The position numbers were made by a program, and so were the translations under genes. A stretch of DNA of 64,000 nucleotides. It comes from Phycisphaerae bacterium (GTDB lineage: Bacteria > Planctomycetota > Phycisphaerae > UBA1845 > UTPLA1). Location of the stretch: positions 124,001 to 188,000 of the forward strand of contig JAHBXN010000001.1 in assembly GCA_019636475.1 (NCBI GenBank). Direction: 5' to 3'. The notes under the pieces are model-generated. The model worked only from the letters and a program-made list of their open reading frames with translations, was not told the DNA's origin and made no database searches. Shown here piece by piece: positions 26,398-33,464 of the stretch. Numbering within the stretch: position 1 is the stretch's first letter; each line of letters starts with the position of its first letter.

Positions 26398-27743
26398 GGC
26401 TGCCACCTCCGGATGACGAGGGCCGCCGTCTGGCCGCCCGAAAGAGCCGTCGCGACAGACACGGCGAAGCTCGCCCGGCAATCGATCGGATCGCCGCGAA
26501 CGACATTCAATCCGCATTCGGTGTCGATCGATTCAGTGTTCAGGGACGGCGGAATCACGCCGCGATGAATCGCATTCGCGGTCACGGCAAGGTCGATAGC
26601 CCCGGCGCCGGCGCCGTTGTTTCCGATGGATCCTTTGGTGCAGAGTATCGGAATCTGGCCGGTCCGTTCGCCGAAGACGCCGCGGATTCCCTCCGCTTCA
26701 ATCCGATCGGATTCCCGTGTCCCGATTCCTGATGCATTCAGCAGATCCACCTGATCCGCCGAAGTGCCGGCATCCACCAGCGCTTTGCGAACCGCGAGGG
26801 TCACGCCGCGACCCTCATGCCGCGATCGACCGCGACCGCCGACGTTGGTCGATGCACCGAAGCCGACGATTTCACCATAAATTCTTGCACCGCGTGACCT
26901 GGCCCGCTCCAGTTCCTCCAGGATCACTAATCCGCCACCCTCGCTGATCACCGTACCAGTGCGATCCCGGTCGAACGGGCGACATGCAGACTGCGGCGTG
27001 TCGTTTCGATTGTTGGCCAGCCGATTTAGCAACTGCTGCCGAGCAAGGCCCATCGGATTCAGTTTGCTCTCGGCCCCGCCACAGATGCAAATGTCCGCCG
27101 CGCCGCGCTCAATGGTTCGGAAGGCCTCGCCAATTGCGAGATGGGAGCTGGCCTCACCGCAAGTAATTGTGTTGGAGGGGGCCTGACAATCATGAACAAT
27201 GGTCACATGGCAGGCGAGCATGTTGGGCAGAAACTTGAGCAGCCAGAGCGGCGTCAGGTTTTGCATGCCCTCATTGCCCCACTTTGCGAGGCTGAAGTTC
27301 CGTTCGGACGAAGCGGCGGGATTGTCCACCGCCGAAGCCAGAGCGCCGGCCAGTTCGTTCAGATCGGCACAGATCAGACCCGCGCCGATGTTCGCACCGA
27401 AGCGGGTCGAGTCCACATCTGTTTTCTCGGCCTCGCCGCGATCGACGATGCACTTGGTCTTGATGCCGGCATCCTTCACGGCGTGATAGGCGGCAATAAC
27501 GGCCAGCTCGATATCGCGGGCCATGACCTTCGTGGCCTTACGATATCCCTTCGGCACACAATCCTTGACCTCAGCCCCGCGAATCTCGCCGGCGATCTGG
27601 GCCGGGAAGTGCGACGGGTCGAATGCGGTGATTCGCCCGATGCCGCTCTTCTTCTCGACGAGCGCATCAAAGGTTTCGGTAATGCCGAGGCCGACGGGCG
27701 AGACAACGCCCATTCCCGTGATCACGACTCGGTTTTTCTTCAT
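26394..27743 (-). CDS. Ketosynthase-like protein lacking both catalytic His (CLF-like)
   Basis: 449 residues with a full thiolase/KAS fold (starts RVVITGMGVVSPVG; ends SGGQTAALVIRRW). The active-site region keeps Cys195 in NTITCGEASS, but the first catalytic His is replaced by Ser (Ser338 in NASGIGT instead of AHGTGT) and the second by Asn (Asn375 in GSIGNNGAGAG instead of the GH motif). Decarboxylative condensation is therefore unlikely. By analogy with the chain-length factors of type II polyketide synthases, I infer a non-condensing partner of the coupled intact KS, which starts inside this gene's stop codon. The retained Cys differs from classical CLFs. Confidence 0.88.
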   Translation of the reverse strand: MKKNRVVITGMGVVSPVGLGITETFDALVEKKSGIGRITAFDPSHFPAQIAGEIRGAEVKDCVPKGYRKATKVMARDIELAVIAAYHAVKDAGIKTKCIVDRGEAEKTDVDSTRFGANIGAGLICADLNELAGALASAVDNPAASSERNFSLAKWGNEGMQNLTPLWLLKFLPNMLACHVTIVHDCQAPSNTITCGEASSHLAIGEAFRTIERGAADICICGGAESKLNPMGLARQQLLNRLANNRNDTPQSACRPFDRDRTGTVISEGGGLVILEELERARSRGARIYGEIVGFGASTNVGGRGRSRHEGRGVTLAVRKALVDAGTSADQVDLLNASGIGTRESDRIEAEGIRGVFGERTGQIPILCTKGSIGNNGAGAGAIDLAVTANAIHRGVIPPSLNTESIDTECGLNVVRGDPIDCRASFAVSVATALSGGQTAALVIRRWQP

Positions 27744-27783
27744 GACAATCGCTCCCCGCGCTCCGCGAGCGCCGATGCGGAAT

Positions 27784-28266
27784 CTATGAGGCCGCGGAGG
27801 TGGAAACGTTATAGGATTGCAACAGCGACTTGAAGTCGTCCGTGAAGACGAAATTCTCTTCCGGGAACACCAGGCCGCTCATGTTGTTGTCGATGTGCGA
27901 AAAGACGATGTCGATCTCCGCAAGGGGCTCACCGTTGACCGAAACCCGGCCGGTGGTCATCGCGGCCTCTTCAGTGACTTGTTCGATGGCCGCCTCATAT
28001 TTCAGTTGGTCACCGGGGCGAACTTCCCTTAGAAACTTCGCCTGCTTGACCTTGGCGAGAATGACCTTCTCCTTGAACTGCCGCGCTTCGCCAACGAGGA
28101 TTCCGGCGGTCTGTGCCATACCCTCGACGATCAGGCTGGCGGGCATGACCGGATACGCGGGAAAGTGGTCGTGCAGATGCTCCTCGGCCATGCTGACGTT
28201 CTTGACCGCCGTCGCGCGAACACCGGAAACAAAGTCAACAAACTTGTCGATCCAGATCCAACGCAC
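27784..28266 (-). CDS. Hotdog-fold 3-hydroxyacyl-ACP dehydratase (FabZ/FabA-like), second copy
   Basis: 160 residues. The hotdog core has the dehydratase pair intact: His34 in DHFPAYPVMP and Glu48 in LIVEGMAQ. It should dehydrate a 3-hydroxyacyl-ACP. It starts with GTG at 28266, 4 bp after the ACP stop, and ends 40 bp before the KS-like gene. It carries about 30 extra C-terminal residues compared with compact FabZ. It is paralogous to, but clearly different from, the dehydratase at the head of the operon, so the two may act on different intermediates. Confidence 0.87.
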   Translation of the reverse strand: MRWIWIDKFVDFVSGVRATAVKNVSMAEEHLHDHFPAYPVMPASLIVEGMAQTAGILVGEARQFKEKVILAKVKQAKFLREVRPGDQLKYEAAIEQVTEEAAMTTGRVSVNGEPLAEIDIVFSHIDNNMSGLVFPEENFVFTDDFKSLLQSYNVSTSAAS

Positions 28267-28270
28267 GCGA

Positions 28271-28660
28271 TTAGGCCGCCATCTTGGTAGTCAGGTAGTT
28301 CACGATGGTCTTGACGGTGAAGAGCATCGACATTCGGTTGATGTCCGGGTCGGTCTCGAATTCCGTGAAGTCGGCATGCGGCATTGCGGACTTCAGCGCG
28401 GACAGTCCCTTCGAAGTCAGCTTACCGCCCTCGACGTACTCCGGATTACTGACGATCGCCTCGGGGAACAACTCGCCGCGAGGAATCTTGATGGCAAACG
28501 TCTTTTCGAGACGGAAGACGATGTCGAGAAAGTCGATCGATTCCGCTCCGAGATCAGCCTGCAAAGTCGCCTCCTCGGTGACTTCGTCGTCGTCCACACC
28601 CAGCGCGTCGACCAGCACATCCTTCACTTTCGAATACACTTCGTCTCGGCTCATCGCCAT
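28271..28660 (-). CDS. Acyl carrier protein, long form
   Basis: 129 residues. Carries acyl intermediates on a phosphopantetheine arm attached to Ser41 within DLGAESIDFLDI. It is about 50 residues longer than AcpP because of an insert and tail (about residues 60-115) before the last helix VKTIVNYL. ATG 28660 is chosen because GGGAGG lies 10 nt upstream and the ACP helix begins directly after; the frame is open further to 28753. It sits between the two dehydratases, which ties all five genes to one ACP-bound pathway. Confidence 0.9.
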   Translation of the reverse strand: MAMSRDEVYSKVKDVLVDALGVDDDEVTEEATLQADLGAESIDFLDIVFRLEKTFAIKIPRGELFPEAIVSNPEYVEGGKLTSKGLSALKSAMPHADFTEFETDPDINRMSMLFTVKTIVNYLTTKMAA

Positions 28661-28757
28661 GTCTATCGGTCCTCCCTGCGGACTTATCTGCATAGTTTTG
28701 TGTTCGTCACCACTGCCGCTCCGAACCACGGTGCAGCCGTTCGACGCATTCAACGAA

Positions 28758-29276
28758 TCAAACTGAACCCGTGCCCGTCAAAGCCCCGGCCAACTTAAGC
28801 GCCGATGGACCGCCGAGCAACTTGAACTTCCCACGAAGGTCATCGATCAGCCGCTCGTCCGTTTCGGCCCACATCGAATTCGAATCCGCGAGATTGTAAT
28901 GACGCAATTTCAAACGAGCTTTCACGATTTCATCACCATCCGGCGAACGCCCCAACGCCTTGAAATCACTCGAATCGTCCTCGATCCGAACCGCCTCGCA
29001 GACCACTTCCAGCGCACGGCCCGGCGAGACAAAGCTCTTGTAGTTAACGTTCTTCGCCTCCTCCAAGACAACCATGCTCCGACTGAAATCCTGCGTCGCC
29101 CTGACCAGCCACGCCGAAGCCTGAACCATGGCCTCGAGCATCAGCACACCCGGCATCACCGGAAATGTCGGGAAGTGGTCAGCCAGGTACTCCTCCGCGA
29201 GTGAAAGCGTTTTTCTCGCTACGATGCGCGTGGGTGGCTCAATCGAGATAATCTTGTCGAGGAGAATAAACTTCAT
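28758..29276 (-). CDS. Hotdog-fold 3-hydroxyacyl-ACP dehydratase (FabZ-like), first gene of operon
   Basis: 172 residues. FabZ signature with His34 in DHFPTFPVMPGVLMLEAM and Glu48, both catalytic residues present. The C-terminal extension of about 45 residues is Lys/Leu-rich. First gene of the fatty-acid-type operon. ATG 29276 is used because the family begins MKFILLDKI; the open frame continues to 29444 over the operator-like palindrome and has no ribosome binding site. 97 bp separate it from the ACP gene. Confidence 0.87.
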   Translation of the reverse strand: MKFILLDKIISIEPPTRIVARKTLSLAEEYLADHFPTFPVMPGVLMLEAMVQASAWLVRATQDFSRSMVVLEEAKNVNYKSFVSPGRALEVVCEAVRIEDDSSDFKALGRSPDGDEIVKARLKLRHYNLADSNSMWAETDERLIDDLRGKFKLLGGPSALKLAGALTGTGSV

Positions 29277-29305
29277 TCCAGACCCAGTAACTACCACGAC
29301 ATGGC

Positions 29306-29325
29306 ACCGATTCGACCGAATCGGT
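29306..29325 (-). promoter_or_regulatory. Perfect 8-4-8 palindrome upstream of the acyl-chain operon
   Basis: ACCGATTC, 4-nt spacer, GAATCGGT: a perfect inverted repeat whose near edge is 29 bp ahead of the first start codon of the operon. The size and position suit an operator for a dimeric repressor, or a leader hairpin. No regulator gene lies next to it. Confidence 0.5.
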
Positions 29326-29661
29326 ATCCGCGCAAGCCCCTCCCGACAACCTGCCGCGGGGGGTCCAAAGTAGAGCGGCTTTTTTAGTGGAACGAGGCCG
29401 TTTTGGCAAGCGAGATTTGCCGGACCAAGGCTCCGGTGCATCAAAGGCCCCGGTTTCGCGGCTCATATCGCCGGGCTTTCAGGCGATTCATTCGACGAGC
29501 TTGACTTAGTGTGTTCACGCGAAGCGGGTACCACTGCACATGCCCGCCGGATCGCGTCGCACCCCATCCAAGGCAGTTAATTCGCGCAACATTTTTCTTG
29601 GTAAGCAGTTGCACGAAATCACGCCAAATCCAGAAATCTTGATTTGGTCCGAAAACTACGC

Positions 29662-29691
29662 TTGAGCCGCGCGATTCGATTGTGATACAAT
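29662..29691 (+). promoter_or_regulatory. Sigma70-like promoter of the dockerin protein gene
   Basis: TTGAGC at 29662-29667 and TACAAT at 29686-29691 with an 18-nt spacer. The -10 overlaps an upstream ATG (29690), which supports the later start at 29894 and implies a leader of roughly 195 nt. Confidence 0.55.
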
Positions 29692-29716
29692 GAAACCGAG
29701 AAAAAATTCTGAGTAT

Positions 29717-29791
29717 GGCGTGCCCGCCCGAGACGCGAGACCTCGAATGAGGCTCTCGAAAGGGGGTGTCTCAATTCCGTCACAGCACGCC
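29717..29791 (+). promoter_or_regulatory. Nested hairpin in the 5' leader
   Basis: Nested complementary segments: 7 bp (29717-29723 with 29785-29791), 5 bp (29730-29734 with 29768-29772), 5 bp (29736-29740 with 29754-29758) and 4 bp (29741-29744 with 29749-29752) closing a GAAT tetraloop. It matches no riboswitch family I recognise. Confidence 0.45.
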
Positions 29792-29893
29792 GATTCGGAT
29801 TTCATTCCAACTTCAACGATCTTCCAACGGCTCGGAAGGTCAGCAAACTACAAACGGCGCGCCTTGTCACATTTTAGGGAGGAACCTAAGTCA

Positions 29894-32704
29894 ATGTCGA
29901 AGCTTTGTCTCCGCGCAATCGCATCTGCATTTGTGGCGATCGGTTCGACAACCGTCGCAGCACGTGCCGACTTCACTTGGTCCACGCTGGACGGCCACGC
30001 CGTTCTACTTCTGGATCAAGGCACGGTCGCCGATCTCGGCCTCGTAATCGCACCGGACCTGGGATTCGGTGACGGGGACTTGCCATCCGCGATCGTGATG
30101 GACCTTGATCCCGGATCGGACCTGACATTCCTGACGGCCTCCAATCAGATCATCGAAATGATCCGCGGGAAGGTTCGATCGGGCACCGGTCTTTCGATCT
30201 CCTTCGGTTCGAATCACTTCAAGCTATCCGGGATTCAGGTCGCGGTGCCAGAGGGAACGAAACCGACTTCGTTTGAAGGGCAGATCGTTGCGTCCGAGGA
30301 CGCTTTCCCCCTCTTCTCGCTTTCAGATGGCAAGGCTTCTTTCATGAACAATGCGATCGGGCGAATTCTCGAAATTCGCGGTTCGAACGTTGCCATCACT
30401 GCGGAACTCGCGGCCGCGCTCGGAGAGCCGAAGCTCGAAGGCGTCTTCATCGGCCGACTGGACATTCACTCCGATGTCGTTTTCGCCGGCGGCGATGAAG
30501 AACCGGCCCCGCAGCCTGTCCCGGGCATCGGCGGCGATCCGCGAGCTCCTTCAGGCGCGGACGTGATTGTCGGCGGCGTTGGCGTATCCGGTTTCAACGG
30601 CAGCAATCCGAATGACGTCATCAACAATTTTGCAATTGCGGACTCGATCAAGGCGTACTCCGTCGCGACGACTTCCTGCAACCTCGGTGACGCCGAGTTG
30701 AACTGGTTCGACTGCAGCGACCAGAACAACCCCCAGTGCGCGCGACACCCCGTGATTTCTCAAAACATGTATCGGCTCAAGGCCGGTCGCTTTGAGCAGT
30801 TGGGGCAGAGCTGGCTCAAGCACGGTTTCTGCGCCCTGAGCGAGAACCTCTGCCAGTTGGGTTGCAGCGCCACCGGTTGCGATACGCTCGGCATAGGCTG
30901 CTCCGATCCCTACACGGCGTCGCGTAATAGCAGCGGCCTTGGCCCCAAGTCAGAGGTCAACGCATTTACCGGCGTCTTCCCCTATCCATTTAATCTACAG
31001 CCGAGCGGTAACTCAAACATACGAGCGCGACTGCAAGTCAAAGTGGATGACCTGACGCCCTCTTTAAATCCGGGCGCCCTCTATTTCGTCGAGGCTCAAT
31101 ACACCGCACAGGATGACGCGGCAGCGGGAAATGCCGACAACAACGCCTCGCACCGCCCCATCAGCATCAATGCCAGCCTGAATGTGTCATTCACCGGACC
31201 GACCGTTCAACAGATCCCGGCAATTCGGGCATGGAAAGCGAACGACAGTGGTGTCGTCGAGACCGACGTTCGAGTACCCGGTGAAGGGCTCATGATCCTG
31301 GCTTCGAAGGCGTCGGACAACGGCAACGGCACATGGCACTATGAGTACGCTCTTTACAATCAGAACTCCGACCGCTCGGCGCGATCCTTTGCGATCACCG
31401 TCGGCGCAAACACCGTCGTGACCAACATCGGCTTCCGCGATGTCGATTACCACAGCGGCGAGCCTTACAGCGGCACGGATTGGACCTCTTCAATCGTGGG
31501 CGGAGTCCTGACGTGGTCGACGCAGACCTTTGCTCAGAACGTCAATGCCAATGCGCTGCGGTGGGGAACGCTCTACAACTTCCGATTCGATGCCGACAAA
31601 CCCCCGGCCCAGAGTAACGGCAACGCCACCATCGGCCTTTTCAAGCCGGGCACGCCGACTTCTGTCACCGGTGCGGCTGTCGTTCCTCAGCCGGCGGCAT
31701 TGTTCATTTCGCTTTCGACCTCGCCGCCGACCACGCTCATGACACCCTGTACGCCATATACTTTCAACGTGACGATTTCACCCGGCGCGGACACGCTGGC
31801 TCCGGGAACAGCGCTTCTACACTACACCTACGACGGCGGCCCGGCTCAGTCAGTCCCGCTGACCTCGCTCGGCGGAACGCTCTACCGGGCCGATTTGCCG
31901 CCCGCGCGCTGTGGTGATACGCCCCGCTTCTATGTCTCCGGGCAGGGCACGCTGGGCGAGACGGTGTACTTCCCGGCATCGGCTCCGGCACTGGGCTACC
32001 AGCCGCAGGTCGCCACGATTCAGAACAGCACGCTTGTCCAGGCTGACTTTGAAAACGGTCTGCCCGCGGGCTGGTCGGCGAACGGACTCTGGAATTTCAC
32101 GGCGTCTTGTCCGGTCGTCCCGGCCAACTGCAGTTCCGGTCAGTTTGCGTACTATGGACAGACTGGCACATGCACCTATGACACGCCGGGGCAGGCAAAC
32201 AGCGGATCACTGTCGCTGACGGTGAATGTACCGAACTCATATAGCGCAGAGTTGCGGTATTGCTCGAATTTCCAGCGCGAAGGATTCGGCGTGTCGGACT
32301 GGCCGTCGGTCAAGATCGGCGCGACGAACATTGATCAGCCGGCACAGGGCGGCTCGACTTCGTCCGGTTGGGTCGAGCGAGTCGTCAACCTCAACAACTA
32401 TCGCGGCCAGACCGTCACCATCAACTTCAATTTTGATACCATTGACGATCAGGACAACGCATACCGCGGGTGGCAGATTGACAACGTTCGCATCAACATC
32501 GCCGAATTGGTCTGCAACGTCGTTGCTGGCGACCTGAACGGGGATGGCGTCGCAGACGGTCGCGATCTGCAACTCTTCACCGAAGCCGCGATGCAGCAGT
32601 CGACAAATCCGTCGCACCTCTGCACCGCAGACTTTAACGACGACGGCATGATCAGCCATCTCGATATTCCGGGTATGGCCGATTTGCTTGTGAATCTTCC
32701 CTGA
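29894..32704 (+). CDS. Secreted protein with dockerin tail
   Basis: 936 residues from ATG 29894 (GGGAGGAA 9 nt upstream). Signal peptide about residues 1-24 (AIASAFVAIGSTTVAARA). The N-terminal third resembles no family I can name; a Cys-rich stretch lies near residues 265-345. A long beta-rich region and a possible jelly-roll segment (about residues 715-870, ending YRGWQIDNVRIN) follow. The C-terminus is a dockerin type I pair: GDLNGDGVADGRD and ADFNDDGMISHLD. A secreted or surface component; no catalytic motif was recognised. It has its own promoter, a structured leader and a good terminator, so it is a single-gene unit. Confidence 0.82.
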   Translation: MSKLCLRAIASAFVAIGSTTVAARADFTWSTLDGHAVLLLDQGTVADLGLVIAPDLGFGDGDLPSAIVMDLDPGSDLTFLTASNQIIEMIRGKVRSGTGLSISFGSNHFKLSGIQVAVPEGTKPTSFEGQIVASEDAFPLFSLSDGKASFMNNAIGRILEIRGSNVAITAELAAALGEPKLEGVFIGRLDIHSDVVFAGGDEEPAPQPVPGIGGDPRAPSGADVIVGGVGVSGFNGSNPNDVINNFAIADSIKAYSVATTSCNLGDAELNWFDCSDQNNPQCARHPVISQNMYRLKAGRFEQLGQSWLKHGFCALSENLCQLGCSATGCDTLGIGCSDPYTASRNSSGLGPKSEVNAFTGVFPYPFNLQPSGNSNIRARLQVKVDDLTPSLNPGALYFVEAQYTAQDDAAAGNADNNASHRPISINASLNVSFTGPTVQQIPAIRAWKANDSGVVETDVRVPGEGLMILASKASDNGNGTWHYEYALYNQNSDRSARSFAITVGANTVVTNIGFRDVDYHSGEPYSGTDWTSSIVGGVLTWSTQTFAQNVNANALRWGTLYNFRFDADKPPAQSNGNATIGLFKPGTPTSVTGAAVVPQPAALFISLSTSPPTTLMTPCTPYTFNVTISPGADTLAPGTALLHYTYDGGPAQSVPLTSLGGTLYRADLPPARCGDTPRFYVSGQGTLGETVYFPASAPALGYQPQVATIQNSTLVQADFENGLPAGWSANGLWNFTASCPVVPANCSSGQFAYYGQTGTCTYDTPGQANSGSLSLTVNVPNSYSAELRYCSNFQREGFGVSDWPSVKIGATNIDQPAQGGSTSSGWVERVVNLNNYRGQTVTINFNFDTIDDQDNAYRGWQIDNVRINIAELVCNVVAGDLNGDGVADGRDLQLFTEAAMQQSTNPSHLCTADFNDDGMISHLDIPGMADLLVNLP

Positions 32705-32755
32705 TCTGATTCTCTGAATCGATCACCACGATTCAAAGAAACTGTGTTCACTCAG

Positions 32756-32791
32756 GAGGCCGCTCGATCGCTCGGGCGGCCTCTTTCTTTT
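32756..32791 (+). terminator. Intrinsic terminator of the dockerin protein gene
   Basis: A perfect 8-bp stem (32756-32763 with 32776-32783), 12-nt loop, then TTTCTTTT. It lies 52 bp past the stop. Confidence 0.8.
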
Positions 32792-32868
32792 CAGCCTCTC
32801 ATCTCCGGTGGCGTGACCAGCGCCATACGCGGCGACCGCCCGGACTTACGGGCTAATGTGTTCTGGCG

Positions 32869-32874
32869 TATAGT
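32869..32874 (+). promoter_or_regulatory. Possible -10 element of the deiminase-fold operon
   Basis: TATAGT lies only 8 nt before GTG 32883 (17 nt before ATG 32892). No convincing -35 and no Shine-Dalgarno are present, so translation may be leaderless or start at the ATG. Confidence 0.3.
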
Positions 32875-32882
32875 CTCACATT

Positions 32883-33464
32883 GTGCGATTGATGATTGGT
32901 CATATCTGTATTGCCGCTTTCGTCATCGCCGGTATGCCGGACATGGCAGCGGCCCAATCGCCAGCATCGAACTTATCAGAAACAACAATCGACGACGCCG
33001 ACAAATTGGCGCAATCCGGACCGATTCACGATCTCAAGGCCATGCAGATCGACGACGTGCAAACCGTCGGAAATCTGCACGCCGACGATGAGTTACTAAG
33101 GCGTGTTGCCGATCGGCTCCTACGCGCCACGTATCAAGGGCGATATCACGTCGTTGTCCGTGATGACGAATTTCTGGGTGCGCAGCCGTCATCCAGGAGC
33201 GCCGCCCCCATCGAGATGGATGCAACGCCAAATGAGAACAAGCTCAAATATGAGCCGTCGCTCCCGGTCCATAAGCCGATTTCACCCTTTTGGTATATGC
33301 TAATCCCCGCGGTATCGGCATTCGTTCTCTTGCTGATTGTCCTGCGAATACTTGGGTGGGCTTTGCACAAGACCAAAGCCAGCCACGCCGACAACGGTGA
33401 ATCGGCGCCACGCCGAAAGCCAACGGCATCGAAACGCGCCGCCGGCAGGAGACATCAAAAATGA
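32883..33464 (+). CDS. Exported single-TM protein of unknown function, coupled to deiminase-fold gene
   Basis: 193 residues. Signal peptide (HICIAAFVIAGMPDMAAAQ), a periplasmic part of about 115 residues with an amphipathic helix LLRRVADRLLRATYQG, then a strong membrane helix (about residues 139-160, WYMLIPAVSAFVLLLIVL) and a very basic cytoplasmic tail. No family was recognised. The stop overlaps the next start by 4 bp (33461-33464), so it is translationally coupled to the secreted deiminase-fold protein and may anchor or assist it. GTG 32883 or ATG 32892 are both possible starts. Confidence 0.68.
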   Translation: MRLMIGHICIAAFVIAGMPDMAAAQSPASNLSETTIDDADKLAQSGPIHDLKAMQIDDVQTVGNLHADDELLRRVADRLLRATYQGRYHVVVRDDEFLGAQPSSRSAAPIEMDATPNENKLKYEPSLPVHKPISPFWYMLIPAVSAFVLLLIVLRILGWALHKTKASHADNGESAPRRKPTASKRAAGRRHQK

